A DNA stretch of 64,000 nt, taken from positions 28,643,001-28,707,000 of the forward strand of contig NC_063263.1 in NCBI RefSeq assembly GCF_019578655.1, in the 5' to 3' direction. Numbering within the stretch: position 1 is the stretch's first letter; each line of letters begins with the position of its first letter. Source of the DNA: Ricinus communis. Lineage: Eukaryota > Streptophyta > Magnoliopsida > Malpighiales > Euphorbiaceae. This document shows, piece by piece, positions 11,690 through 23,889 of the stretch. The notes beneath the pieces are model-generated. The model was not told the origin of the DNA, did not search any database, and saw only the letters and a list, made by a program, of their open reading frames with translations. The position numbers and the translations under genes are program-made.

Positions 11690-12830
11690 CTCGGGAGTCA
11701 CTATCTATAACATCCAGAGCCTCAACAAGGTTGCCCTCTACATTAAGATCATCTCCTGAAGGAGGATTTACATTAGCACCTAGAGTTATTTCGCCACCTA
11801 CAACCCTATCTTGCTCACCACCCTTATCCTTTTGAGTAGCTTTGTCTCGTGCTTTGTTGTTGATCTCCTCAATATCCAGCTTTTTGAGGAAGCTTAGATT
11901 GACGTCACCAAGCTTGGACTTGATGGTTTACTTGACCGCCTCTTTAAAACTATTGAGAAGAAAGGATAACTCGGCATAGGAGCCCTCTTTCTCAGCTTCA
12001 GACTTCTCGCTTACTAAAGTCTGATCAGCCAGTTTGGAGGTGATAGCAACACATTCCAACTCTAACTCCACAATACGAAGGTTGGAATTCCATTTTTCGG
12101 CCATCATTGTGTTGAGCTAAGTAATGATGCTCTTAGCTTAAGCATTTTCAAGGTGAAGCTCAGACTCCCATTTCTTCTCCTTTGGCAGAAAAATCCTCAG
12201 ACTGCTTTTGAAGAATATGCTCGGCATTCTCAGCTCGAGCTCGACCATGAGAAACTGATTCACTAAATATCTGCTTGTAGCATTTCTAAGCATTCCCAAC
12301 AGTCACAATCTATGAAAAGAAAAGTAAAGTTAACCACATAGATATCTAAATAAAGAAGAAAAGAGATAAAGCGTTGTACCCATAGGATTAAGAACATCTA
12401 CTCAGAGTGCAAGTCTTGAGAATGAATACCATCCACCTTCTTCAAGTCATGCTTAAGATTAATTAAGCTAGCAAACTCTTCGACTAGGGAAGGAGTCCAA
12501 ATAGTTGCGGCCTTGTATTTCTTCTCAAGGAAAGTACGAGCATCGGGGCACCTCATCGATATATATTTCTAATTTATATATTTTAATTGGTAAGTAAGAT
12601 TTGGAGGAGTAGAGGACGAGCTAACCAACCTCTTACCTATAACAAGTTTAATTTTCTTCAACTGCTTCAGATCAATCACTGCAAAAAGAATAAAAATAAA
12701 GATCATATCATAATATATTAATCGGTAAAGGAAACAATTGAATAAGAAACGGTTGAGTAGGTATACCTGAAAAGATGTCACCTTGCTCAGCCTTTTGTTG
12801 TTCCGACATTTCAAGATCAGCAAGAAACTA
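11690..12830 (-). pseudogene. Spliced transposon gene, 3' exons: acidic coiled-coil part
   Basis: Minus-strand coding pieces are separated by short introns with correct borders. One exon ends at 12767 (reads MSEQQKAEQGDIFS). A GT-AG intron occupies 12679-12766. An exon of 14 codons lies at 12637-12678 (IDLKQLKKIKLVI). A probable intron runs to about 12553. An exon occupies 12380-12552. A GT-AG intron spans 12310-12379. A last long exon runs from 12309 to about 11690. The last exon reads as a Glu/Lys/Leu-rich coiled coil (e.g. EKSEAEKEGSYAELSFLLN) with at least two in-frame stops. This layout resembles the C-terminal coiled coil of plant 'putative gypsy type transposon' proteins (PF04195 type). 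Its 5' parts are at 14319-14527 and 27161-27660. The family is an inference from motif memory. Confidence 0.5.
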
Positions 12831-12987
12831 AGATATAAGGGGAAAAATAAGAAGAGGAGTTCCTCTTTTTCTAACTTTCTTAAACATCTTTTTATTTTTA
12901 AGATCCTCCCCAAGGATTAATTTTGTTGGTTTTCAACCAGAAAGAATATGCCACCTTCTTAAGATATTAAAAAAATTGGTAGGGTAA

Positions 12988-14142
12988 TGATGTGCATAGT
13001 TTTACACATATTTGCTTGCATATTATTGTGTATTTTCTTAGCAATTATTGTGCTTTTATTCCAAGATCACCCGTGTTTTGTGTTCTTTTGCATTTGAGGA
13101 GAATTTATAGGACCATCATCAGTGTTTGAGCAATTATAGATCAATACGTGCGAAAACGAACGGGAATTCATCAAAATTGGACAAGGGCTCGCATGTCAAA
13201 CATTGAGCATGGCCTAGGTCAAGGCCGTCAGCACGGCCTGGACTCTAGCCGTGACCAACCATTAGCCTTTGATCCTCAAATGTGGCATTTTGGGCACAGT
13301 TTTTGAGACTGTCACGGCCTCCAGCACGGCCCGTGGTGGCTCAGCACTGGCGAGAGCACGACCAGGAAGAAAACCTAACTTGCGAGATCTGAATTCTTAT
13401 AGGTTTTAATAATGAACATGTTTAGCTAGATCGATTAAATCCATTAGGATTTCTTTACTATGTTGGCTTAATATTAAATTGTTGAATTATTTGAGTTTAG
13501 TTTTGTATCCTTCTTGCTTTCAGTATTAATAAGATAATGCATTATTCATGAGACGTTGTGAACTGTGGTGTTTAGATTGCTTTATGTGATTAAGAAGTCC
13601 ATTTGGCAATTGGAATTTTGAATAGCAAGAACTGGTTAATAATCACTTAAAGATAAGGATAATTAACTAGCTGGATTAAGAATTAACAAAGCTTAATAGA
13701 GGCAGATTAAAGCTTAATGCTAATTTAAGAATCAATCGTTAAGAAGAGATTCCAACTTTAAGTTCTTGAGTCTAGGAATTTGATTATCTCGAGAGAGAAA
13801 CCGAATTTAATTAAGAATTCGTCCACGGGTAGCATAATTGGACTCATCAATCTGTTATTGTTTGTTTTATTGCCAACTAGTCTAGGTTCCCTTTGGGTTT
13901 GCTTTCTTGTCTTGATTGTTTCATTTATCCATTCATTCCTGCATCTCACTTAGAACTCAGCTTGTAGTTATTAGGAAATTTAGAAATTATTCATCATTCA
14001 TTTTAGGCTAATATAACAGAGAACAAAGTAGCAACTCTGGGCTTTCAATTTCCCGAGGGATACGACCTTGATACTCGCCATTAGTGCTAGACTGCATCGA
14101 TAGGTTCACTGCCTTAGATTGTAGCTACAAAAAAGCCTATCA
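12988..14142 (+). mobile_element. Solo Athila-type LTR, rightward
   Basis: It starts TGATGTGCATAG and ends AAAGCCTATCA. It is the reverse complement of the LTR family at 3589-5040 and 60365-61817. No internal sequence is attached on either side. Flanks are GGTAA (12983-12987) and TGTAA (14143-14147), a target duplication with one mismatch. A solo LTR arises by recombination between the two LTRs of a full element. It interrupts the minus-strand transposon gene between 12982 and 14148. At 1155 bp it is about 300 bp shorter than the other whole copies. Confidence 0.85.
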
Positions 14143-14318
14143 TGTAAGCAACTAAAAAATAATAATCTCGTCAATTATGTATAGAAGAGACGAGACCGTC
14201 TAGAATCTTATGGCCAGAATGAGCCCTAAGATATATATATATAAAGGAATATTCGACCGTCAGAGCAACTAAATGAAAGAAGAGAAAAAAATAAAGAGTA
14301 GGGACAATATTAAAAATT

Positions 14319-14527
14319 TTACAAAGTTGCTTCAAAGCAACGAGGAAGCGAGTTAAAATAGGAAGCTTGAGCGATATATATGTTCATATTTAGGATAATT
14401 GCCCTAATGAATGAATCTAAAGGCAACTTAAGACCGACTTTCAAATGTTCTTTATACAATACTATATGATTAGCTTTAGGAATGCTATTACCAAGGAAAA
14501 GCTCGAGACATTCTTTTAGTACAAACT
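14319..14527 (-). pseudogene. Spliced transposon gene, middle part: gypsy-type transposon domain
   Basis: The minus-strand frame reads VLKECLELFLG, then HIVLYKEHLKVGLKLPLDSF, a pattern typical of the N-terminal domain of plant 'putative gypsy type transposon' proteins (a Y-x-G-L-x-L-P-hydrophobic block). It begins exactly at the target site of the Athila element. Removing that element and one AAACT copy lets the same frame continue from 27161 without a stop at the join. The initial MHKEPIK of the apparent open frame belongs to the LTR, not to this gene. Function is unknown. Confidence 0.55.
14523..14527. repeat. Target-site duplication AAACT, left copy
   Basis: Identical to 27156-27160, flanking the Athila element. 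The same pentamer also occurs inside the element at 25703-25707, next to the right LTR. Confidence 0.85.
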
Positions 14528-15995
14528 TGATGGGCTCTTTATGCAACCTACACCTAAGGCAGTGAACCTACCGATGCAGCCTAGCACTAGTGAGTATCAA
14601 GGTCGTATCCCTGGAGATCGGGTGAACCTAGAGTTACTACTGTTTGCTATGTTATCTAGTCCGAAATAGGGTGTGAAAGTTCTAACGTACCAGCTAATGG
14701 TTATGAGTGCAAATAAGTAAATGAAGAACAATGGATAATCAAAAGACAATTGCAAAGAGAGAAACAAACCCAAAAAGGAGCCTAAGTGATGGAATTCTAA
14801 AGATGGATTTTATGGATTGCCGATCTTGCTTACCCGTGCCTAAATCCTGAATTGAATCCCGGTTCCTCTCTCGAGCTTACTGGATTCCTAAACCTGCACT
14901 AACCTAATGGAATCTCTTCCTATCGGATTACTACAGATTAGCATTAAGTATGATTTAAAACTATTAAGAGTTATTAGTTCTTAATCCGTGAGTAAATCAA
15001 CCTTATCTCTAAGTGTTAACGCGATTCTTACTATTCAATGTCCAGTTGTAACAAGCATTTCTCAATGTCAAGAAACAACCTAATAAACAATTAATCCAAC
15101 ATCTCAAATTAACTGAATCAAACTTTTATTATTGAATAGCAAGAAGATTGCAAGAATGACAATTATAAAAACTAACAATTAAGCATAATCCATCAACAAA
15201 GGTGAACCCTAATGGATTCAAAAGATCTAGCTACTCATGTTCATGGTTAAAGCAATTAGGGAACAAAATAAGGAAAAACAAATTAAAGGCATGTACACCC
15301 TTCTCTTTCAAGCTGAATGAGAAACCCTAAATTTGCAAATTCGAAATCTCAAACCCTAGTTGCCTTTTGAATGCTCCCAAAGTTTGTCTTGATCTTCAAT
15401 TCGATCTTGGAACAAGTGAAATCCCTCCTTCAATTGATGAAAATCATCTCTCAAGGTCTACAATTGAGGTATAGTAAACAATTAATTAAGTGTGTGTCTT
15501 GGAATTGAGTCCAAAAATCGTCCCCTCTCCAAAAGAACTCAAAATTGCCCATATAGTTGATTCAGCATGGCCGGAGTCCAGGCTGTGATGATTCAGCATG
15601 GCCGGAGTCCAGGCAGTGCTAAATCTGTGGAGTCTATTGTGCTGACTCCTTCCAAGTCATGCCCAAGCCGGTGCTGAGCTAACACAGGCCGTGCTGGAGG
15701 CCGTGGTGGCTACGGAAGTCATGTTAAAATGGCACAATTGGGGATAGCCTCTTGGTAATTCAGCACGGTCGGAGTCCAGGCCGTGCTCAACCCTCGGGGT
15801 GCTAGTTCTCACCCAATTTGATGGATTTTGGTCTGTAATCACACGTATTTCCCTCGATTATTGATGGTGTCCTTCGAAAATGACCTGAAATGAGAAAGGA
15901 AACAAAAGACAGGTGATTCTAGCATAAAACGGGATAATCATGCATAAAAATGTAAACAATCGAGCATGAAAACATGTGTAGTATGATGCTTATCA
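14528..15995 (-). repeat. Left (3') LTR of the Athila element, 1468 bp
   Basis: Starts TGATGGGCTCTTTATGC and ends GATGCTTATCA. Very similar to 25708-27155, apart from several small patches where the two differ completely. Confidence 0.92.
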
Positions 15996-16011
15996 AATTA
16001 CCCCACACTTA
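15996..16011 (-). other. Polypurine tract
   Basis: Plus AATTACCCCACACTTA, minus TAAGTGTGGGGTAATT, directly next to the 3' LTR. It primes plus-strand DNA synthesis. The same motif is at 5041-5056 in the collapsed relative. Confidence 0.75.
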
Positions 16012-17640
16012 AACTTTTACTTGTCCTCAAGCAATCAACAAATCACTCCTCAAACAGATACCAAATAACTCAATCCAATGTATTGCAGAAGGTTAGCTCA
16101 AAACAAATTTCAAAACTCCATAATGGTTTTTCCCAAAATCCCCAAATCACTAAATCCTTAAGAGAAAGAACAAACTTAATAAATTTGCTAAAGTTAAAAT
16201 GATAAACCATCTAAATTGAGAAATTGAGAACCATGCCTCACAAGATGTCACTCAAAACACACAAGTGTATATAGGTGAAAGAAGATCGCCAAGCTCTCAA
16301 CACAAAAATACAGAAAAAGTGCTTACCATAGGCTTGCTTATAGATCCAATCTCCACTACTACGAAATAATCAATAATTATGATCAAAGGGTCTTGAGCCA
16401 GGTTGTAATTGGGTTAAGGTAGGGTACGTATAAATATGGAAAGTAGGCTATAAGTTGCTGGAAGTTAAGCAAGTAATGCAAGAAAGTAACGAAGGATCAA
16501 GTGTTGTACCAAAATGAACACTAAGTTGCTCTAAAAATAAGATGATGCTCAAAATGAACTAAATTAATACTCTTTTTTTTATTTAATATATATATATACT
16601 ATGTATATATATTACAACAGCTTATGTAGGGGTTGTTGGTTATTGACACATACAATAAGACTGAATAAAATTTTTTTTTCTTTAATTGAAGGGAGCATCT
16701 ATGAAAAATCTAGCAACTTAGTGAAATATATGATTGCAGATTGATCCAAAATAAAATGCAGTATAAACTTACATAATTTCCAGCAACAATGGTAGAAAGA
16801 ATGGTCAAATGAATAGAAGTGATAAAATGAGTGTCACTGTTATTATTATCACGAAAGGAATGGCTAAGGCTCAAAATTGGTTCACTAAGGGAAAAACAGG
16901 GTTAGGCTTTTTGGCCAAATTGTGTAAATCCTAAGTGCCCAAATCATCTCACGATTATTGACAATTCATGTAATCTCAACAGATATCGTAAAGCAAGTTC
17001 TAGAAACAGAGATTCTATAAAATGCTCACTAATGAAAGAAAAGGGAGCATAATAGTGATGCACCAATTGGCTCAAAATCTCACCATTTGAGTGGGTTAAA
17101 ATTGCATGAATTCTCAACCCAAAGTTTAAGCGGTCAATCACAATAATAAGCGTAATATTAATGATGTTCTATATCTAAGATAAAGTAATATAGAAGAATT
17201 AAGGAAAAATACCAGTTTTACCTGGCTAGATTGTAGTTAAGAGATTTATTCATTGCCTTCTTCCCAACAAGGTTCGATAAAAGCTATAAGGGAATCCATT
17301 CAAAGGAGAAAAAGTCATCAACTACTTAATTAAAATAAAACTCAAGATAGGCACAACATCGGTAAGCACCTACCCCACATTTTAGTATAACACTGTCTAC
17401 AGTGTTAGAGAGATGAAGACTGAGGAAGCATATGATTCACACATTATGGTTATGGAAGATCATGCTGATTTTTTTATTTTTTTTAATTAAAAAGGCATAG
17501 TGTTCTACTTAACATAAACAGACAAGTGCAAGGAAATAACATAAAATTAAGCAAGCTACAAGCAAGAAAGTAAAAGGAGATAATAAATTGGAAGAAAATA
17601 AATAAAAATAAAATAAAGAAAAAGGAAAGAGGAAAATATC
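16012..17640. other. Athila 3' non-coding interior
   Basis: There is no gene. It contains a TA-rich run (about 16587-16612), poly-T/A tracts and no long plausible frame. It corresponds to the untranslated part between the extra ORF and the polypurine tract. Confidence 0.6.
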
Positions 17641-17682
17641 ACAAATTTTTTTTTTCGCTAGGAGTCTGCTGATGGTGTATCC

Positions 17683-19110
17683 TCACTGGTTGGATCTGTT
17701 GGAAGTTGGGGGGAAATTTCTTTGAGGAAGGTGGCGGTGGTGGATCGAGGTCCGTGAAGCATGTTGCCAAATCGAACTCCATATCATCAATGAGCTGATT
17801 TTGTGCTCCGGCCTACGCCATCTTTTGAATCGCACTACTATGAAGTCATACGGGTGGCCTGTCTTTCTAAACCACTCAGGAACTGTTGAAGTATCTTGTT
17901 CAAGCCCTTGTTGTGCCTTCATTTCTTCTTGAAACCGCACAAACTCCGGCCATAGCAGTCGAATGCTCGATGGCCCTGCCGAATGAGAGGATGAGGCTCA
18001 AGATGAGGGCATAAACACTTTAGCTGGGTTAGGAATCCTAACATCCGGGATCCCGGCCGACGGATGTTGGGCTCCTCTAGCCGCTGCCTCTCTAGCTTCC
18101 CTGACTATTGTGCTCACGAGCCTATATTCAATACCATGTGGATGTCTAGTGGCCGTGATCATCTGCATGTTGATCATCTGTCTGATCCCTAGTAGTGTCA
18201 TCTCACCAATATTTGAAAGTTTCGAGAGACAGTCGTCCAATACATCCAGTCTCTTAGCTAACCTAGTCACATACGGACCGAAACAACAATGCATCTTGTT
18301 CTGGGAGTCTACTATAAATGAACGGACTTGGCGAGCCAATAAATATCCCAAGTCTAGCTTCTTCTGATGTTGCATAGCCTAGAGAATAAAGACATCGATC
18401 GTGGCCCCAAAACTGTCCCCTCGACTGTAATGGTGTAAGCTAGTAGGGTATGAATGTAGCGGAGATGGTCCTAGGCTAGAGGCCTTAGACACCTTGGGTA
18501 GTATGTTTAGGCCTTATGACCAATGAGTCCCACATGGCGTCATATGAAATTGGGTGGATGTAGAGACATCCCTGATACTCCTCCCGAGATTTCTTGTTCA
18601 GTCCATAATCCCAAATGCATGCCAAATTGTGGGACCGACATCGAGAACTCCCTTCCCCAAGGCACGAAATAAATTGCATCGGTGATGCCGATTGTGATCA
18701 TTCTGCGGGAAGAAGGTCTTTGAGGAACTCGATCGTAAGCTCAACGTAGGTTGGCTCAATGATGTCAAAGAATCTCGCATATGGCGAGTCTCGAGCGGTG
18801 TGTGCATATCTTGAGCCAATCCCACTCTCTCTAGGGATGTGAAGTCTATGCAACGGCCCGCCATCACTTGCTTCCATCTCATGATTTGGAATCTACTTTC
18901 ATTGTCGCATTAGGAAATGTCCACAATGGATGACGGCCGATGTGGATGGATTCACAGTAGTGCTTTTCGAGGTCGGACTATTTCTTTGTTGTGGTGGAGG
19001 TGGAAGTCATGGTCGGTTCGCACCGTGGAAGAAGACGTTCCTTCACCACGCGATCGCTTCTTTGGTAGCTGACGCGTTTGATTGCTTTCTCACGAGATTT
19101 ATCGCGTCCG
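17683..19110 (-). pseudogene. Athila-type extra ORF downstream of pol (degenerate)
   Basis: Minus-strand fragments in different frames follow one another from about 19110 (MTDAINLVRKQSNASATK) through 18882-18598 (VMAGRCIDFTSLERVGLAQ) and 18375-17998 (MHCCFGPYVTRLAKRLDVL, then LTLLGIRQMINMQMI) to 17683. The shape 'short basic N-terminus, R-x-DF...GL..., then PY(V/I)TRLA' is what I know from the plant retrotransposon ORF1 / ATHILA family found after integrase in this lineage. Its function is not established; an envelope-like role was proposed for Athila because of its position. Several frameshifts make this copy dead. The location between integrase and the polypurine tract agrees with the call. 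Confidence 0.6.
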
Positions 19111-19139
19111 TCATATCACCTAATGCAACGAATTATTAG

Positions 19140-20131
19140 TTTTTGTAAGAATTCAAGTTAATGAAAGAAATAATCTACCGAATCAACGTATAATGATTAT
19201 ACTTGACTAACCAAAACTTGTATAAACTAATAAACCGATACATACCAATCTAATTTATCATGAACCGAAGAATTGCAATTTAAGTCTAAACATTATTCAT
19301 GCTTTGCATGCTGTAGGCACATTTTATTTCCACCAAAACCCCACACTTATCATTTTCATAACCGACTACACCACAAACACAACAACTAATGTAAATTAAC
19401 CTAACCAAGGTCATATGGTTACAATATAAAGCCACCAAGATATCCTAGCATCTCCTAACAAGAGTATATGTATAAAATAGAAGTCAAATCATAATAAAAA
19501 AATATAAGGGAACAAATGAAGGGACTTACGAGTTCATTTGAGGAAAGTGAGAAGAGTGAGATAAGGGTATAAGAACAACACCTTTGAGCTAAGAAAAACA
19601 AAAGGGAAGCAAAATTTTGAGGCCTCCCTTCTTATAGGCACGTGTTCGTACGGGTGAGGGTAAGGCCGCGGCTAGAACTCACCCGTCAACCTTAGCCTTC
19701 TTGTGATGCACCTTGGCACGGGCATGGGGTTGTATCCCGTGATGCCTTCGGAAGCCATGACAAATTATTCTTTATCCTTCAACACGGGCTTGACTCTGGC
19801 CGTGCTCCTCAGCACGGCCTGGTGTTCTAGCCAATGATGGCCACGGAAACCGTGGTGAAACGGAGTGTTTCTGGGCTTTCCTTTGCCATCTCGAGCCGCC
19901 TTGCCCCCTACCTGTAATCAACACATATATGCATGTAATTAGATCATAAAACAAGTAGATATGGTCAAACGGAAGAGTCCGTCCTCTCCGATTATATAAG
20001 TCCGAAAAATTAAAAACCCTAATTATTGTTAAGCAACTATAATAAAGTCAAATGAAAATGATGAAACAATCACAACTAATTAAAAACATAGAAGTGCTTA
20101 TTTGCAGAGTCTTAAGCTTGACTCATTCAGA
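19140..20131. other. Athila spacer between integrase and extra ORF
   Basis: No coding remnant was recognised. A GC-richer stretch at 19630-19910 resembles the ACGGCC-rich part of the LTRs (GGCCGTGCT and CACGGCCTGG motifs), so it may be a displaced LTR-like segment. Confidence 0.4.
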
Positions 20132-21519
20132 TCACCCTTCCTGTGCATACAAAGCCAGGTCAACTCGTTGCTCACTATCCAACGAGTTACAATGGTATCG
20201 CTTTAGCTGATGGCCGTTCACTTTGAAGTTTCCCTTCTCTGGATGATGCAACTCTACCACTCCATATGGAAAGACTTGTCCGATCTGAAATGGTCCGGAC
20301 CAACGAGTCTGCGACTTTCCGGGGAAGCAGACGGCGAGAGTTGTAAAGCAACACTCGATCCCCAACTGAAACTCCTTAGGCTCATGAATCCTTTGATCAT
20401 GCCATTTCTTAGTCCTTGCTTTGTAAGTTGAGGGAGTTTTACGTCATGGCGCCACTCATCTAGCTCACTTACCGCCATTGCCGCTCCTTACCCTGCGAAT
20501 CAATATCAAAGTTACAAGTTCTAAGGGCCCAAAGTGCCCTATGCTCTAACTCAACAGGCAAATGACATGACTTTCCATAAATAAGGCGATAGGGCGTAAA
20601 ACCTATAGATGTCCTAAAAGCAGTCCTAAACGCCCATAATGCATCATCCAACTTAAGAGTCCAGTCCTTCCTACTGGTACTAACGGTTCTCTCTAAAATA
20701 CGTTTAATACCCCTATTAGTTACCTCAACCTGCCCACTAGTCTGGGGGTGACAGGGAGTAGAGAATCGATGAGTAACTCCGTACCGCTTAAGTACTTTCT
20801 CTAATTGGGCGTTGCAAAAATGTGTTCCTCTATCACTAATAAGCGCCCTAGGTATGCCAAACCTAGCAAATAATCGCTTAAGGAACCTGCAGACAACCCT
20901 GGCATCGTCAGTGGCTACAGCCTGAGCTTCAAGCCACTTAGAGAAATATTCAACAGCAACCAGAATGTACTTATTACCATACGAAGAGGGAAAGGGTCCC
21001 ATGAAGTCGATGCCCCAAACATCAAAAATCTCAACGACTTGCATACTAGTTTGGGGCATCTCATCACGAGAAGAGATATTACTGCCGGCAAGGGTCACAA
21101 ACTGAACAAATTTCCGTGCATCTTGGAAGAGCGTAGGCCAATATAATCCTACCTCTAGCACCTTCCTCATTTGTATGGTTTGCTTGATGACCTCCAGTGG
21201 GTCCCTCATGGCGGTGCTTCAATATTTGGAGAGTCTCCTCGCCACATACACAACGGCCGAATCACCCCGATCTACACATACTTTAAACAAAAGGGATCTT
21301 CCCAAATATAGTATTTCAAATCGTGAAGAATTTCTTCTTTTCACGATAAGTCATACCCTTTGGTAGAACCCTAGTAACCAAATAGTTAGCGTAATCCGAA
21401 AACCGGGGAGTATCGGTGTATACGGTGACATATAAATGTTCTTCCGGAAATCGATCGTCTATGGCCGTCTCGTCAAGTGCATCCAAGTGAGGATTTTCCA
21501 ATCTCGATAAATGGTCCAT
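20132..21519 (-). pseudogene. Athila integrase (end of pol), frameshifted
   Basis: The long frame at 20469-21209 holds the integrase core: [14 protein letters not shown] (first Asp), [12 protein letters not shown] (second Asp), and [14 protein letters not shown] (Glu), giving the D,D,E triad, then [21 protein letters not shown]. Upstream, 21316-21519 matches the region linking RNase H to integrase (DYANYLVTRVLPKGMTY). Downstream, 20132-20365 holds the C-terminal segment (RWSGPFQIGQVFP ... FKVNGHQLKRY). Integrase inserts retroelement cDNA into chromosomes. The zinc-binding part is damaged: the frame reads [10 protein letters not shown] where a CxxC pair is expected, while TGTGACCCTTGC (CDPC) is still present in another frame. 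Frames change between the pieces. Confidence 0.88.
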
Positions 21520-21752
21520 TTGCCGGATTCTCCGCCCTTCTTATCCTTGATCTCGACATCAAATTCCTATAATAAAAGAATCCACCGAATCAATCTCGGT
21601 TTCGCATCATTTTCAGGAATAAGTACCTCAACGCCGAGTGGTCCGTGAAGACAATGGTTTTGGAAGGCGAGGTATGATCTAGACTTGTCGAAGGCGTAAA
21701 CAACGGCCAATAACTCCTTCTACTGTGGTGGTGTAGTGTTCACGGGCTCCCG

Positions 21753-22904
21753 TCAAAGTCTTGCTAGCGTAGTAAATGGGTTGGAACTTCTTTTCAATCC
21801 TCTGTCCAAGCCACGTACTCCAATCGCATAATCACTAGCATCGCACATCGGTTCAAAGGCCCTCAATCGGGAGAAACCATGATTGGGGCTGTAGTTAAGT
21901 TTCTTAAGTAACTCAAAAGTCGCCAAGCATGCATCATCAAAAATAAAAGGTACATCTTTAACTAACAATTGAGTGAGAGGCCTAGCAATCTTAGAGAAAT
22001 CTCTAATAAATCTCCTATAAAACCCTACATGGCCCGGAAAACTCCTATGACCTTATGAACTAGGAGGAGGTAGCTTAGATATTACTTCTACCTTAGCTCT
22101 ATCCACCTCCATCCCGACCGAGAGATCTTATGCCCCAAAACAATCCCCTCTCACCATGAAATGGCATTTTCCCAGTTTAGTACCAAGTTAGCCTCAATAC
22201 ACCTAGCTAACATGCGCTCAAGGTTTGCCAAACAAAGAGAGAAAGAATTACCAAAAACAGAGAAGTCATCCATAAATACCTCCATAGACTCCTCAATCAT
22301 GTCCTCAAAAATAGCCATCATGCACCGCTGAAATGTAGCCGGTGCATTGCACAGTCTGAATGGCATCCGTCTATAAGCAAACGTCCCATAAGGGCAGGTG
22401 AAGGTGGTCTTCTCTTGGTCCTCAGGTGTAATAGGAATCTGAAAGTAACCTGAAAAGCCATCAAGAAAACAATAAAACATGTGACCTGCTAAACGTTCAA
22501 TCATCTGATCAATAAAAGGAAGAGGGAAATGGTCCTTCCGAGTTGCATCATTAAGCCTACGGTAATCAATGCAAACTCGGAAGCCTGTTACCGTCCGAGT
22601 CGGGATCAGCTCATCCTTCTCATTCCTTACCACTGTGATGCCTCCCTTCTTGGGTACAACCTGCATAGGACTAACCCACGAACTGTCAGAAATGGGATAT
22701 ATTAAACCTGCATCAAGAAGTTTAATTACCTCCTTCTTTACCACTTCTTTCATGTTCGGATTGAGTCGTCTTTGAGGTCGAACAACCGCCCGAAACTGTT
22801 GTCCTCCAATGAAATATTATGAGAGCGAAACTTGGATTTATGCCCGGGATATCCGCTATATTGAAAGCAAAGGCCTTCTTGTACTTCCTTAGAACTTCCA
22901 ACAT
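21753..22904 (-). pseudogene. Athila reverse transcriptase and RNase H, frameshifted
   Basis: The 200-codon frame at 22151-22753 holds successive RT motifs: LDAGLIYPISDSSWVSP, CIDYRRLND, FCFLDGFSGYFQI-like (here FYCFLDGFSGYFQI), CNAPATFQRCM, and the active-site FMDDFSVFG with both catalytic aspartates. The residue before LCNAPATFQ is Arg where Gly is usual. Farther on (21753-21968) MCDASDYAIG marks the RNase H start, after which the frame breaks; IYYASKTL is found in the shifted frame. The protein copies element RNA into DNA in particles. Stops and shifts between RT, RNase H and integrase prevent a full polyprotein. Confidence 0.9.
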
Positions 22905-23034
22905 GGCTTTTCTTCGGAGTTAGATCGGGCTGCTATGATTACTGGTAAGCGCTTCTCTTCATCCAGGAAGGCATAAACCAAGTGGCTCGGTAACACCTTC
23001 AGTTCTAAGACTGGTGGGTCCTCGAATGAAGTCT

Positions 23035-23889
23035 TTACTTTCTGCACCCCAACCTGTCAAGAAAAAGATAGGGATTAGTTGACAAGCTCGGCTCAGAAGC
23101 CAATAAAACAGCGAGTTGCTCCAACACTTGCTCGTTGGACAACTCCTCCTCATCCTCAGCTATTGCTACTTGGAAAGGGTCAGAACATAAAATTTCTTGC
23201 AAATGGGACTCAACCACATCATCAATCACATCAATAGAATATACAGTATTATCATAGTCCAGTGACTGTCTCATGGAAGTGGCTAGGTCAAAGGTAATGG
23301 TCTCATCATCAACTCTAAGCTTAAGCTTTCCATCACTTACATCGATAACAACCCTCGATGTAGCTAGGAAAGGCCTACCCAGGATAAGAGGCACAATGCT
23401 CTCACCCTCCATATCCATTACCACAAAATCCATAGGAAAGATAAATTTATCTACCTTTACAAGTACATCTTCAACAATACCTCTAGGAATTTTAACAGTT
23501 CTATATGCTAACTGAACACTCATCCTAGTAGGCTTAGGTTCACGCAACCCTAATTTGGCAAATAAACTAGTGGGCATTAAGTTAATGCTAGCTCCTAAAT
23601 CAGCCAATGCACCACTAATTGATAAATTACCAATCATACAAGGGATAGTAAAACTCCTTGGATCTTGTCGCTTGAGTGGCAGTTTGTTCTAGAGAATAGC
23701 TGAACATTCCTCATTAAGCACCACCTGACCAAGATCCTCCAACTTCCTCTTGTTGCTCAAAATCTCCTTTAAAAACTTGGCGTACTTCGGCATCTGTGAA
23801 ATTGCCTCAACAAAAGGTAAGTTAATTTTCAGCTGCTTAAATAAGTCAAGAAACTTACTGTATTGCTTGTCCACCTTATCCTGCCTCAA
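23035..23889 (-). pseudogene. Athila aspartic protease region
   Basis: The frame at 23035-23637 contains ALADLGASINLMP, the D-x-G-A-S active-site signature in the form typical of Athila (DLGASINLMP), followed by VPLILGRPFLAT, the flap/second conserved block. The preceding block at 23689-23889 (FKQLKINLPFVEAI, MPKYAKFLKEIL) is the usual linker before the protease. The protease cuts the Gag-Pol polyprotein. The linker and the protease lie in separate frames here, about 50 bp apart, so the polyprotein is interrupted. Confidence 0.88.

Noticed and set aside
12569..12913. Long minus-strand open frame of 114 codons
   Set aside because: It runs through two introns with clear GT-AG borders; only the 14-codon exon and the end of the preceding exon look coding.
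18110..18367. Plus-strand open frame opposite the Athila extra ORF
   Set aside because: It is a shadow of the minus-strand PYVTRLAKRLDVL frame.
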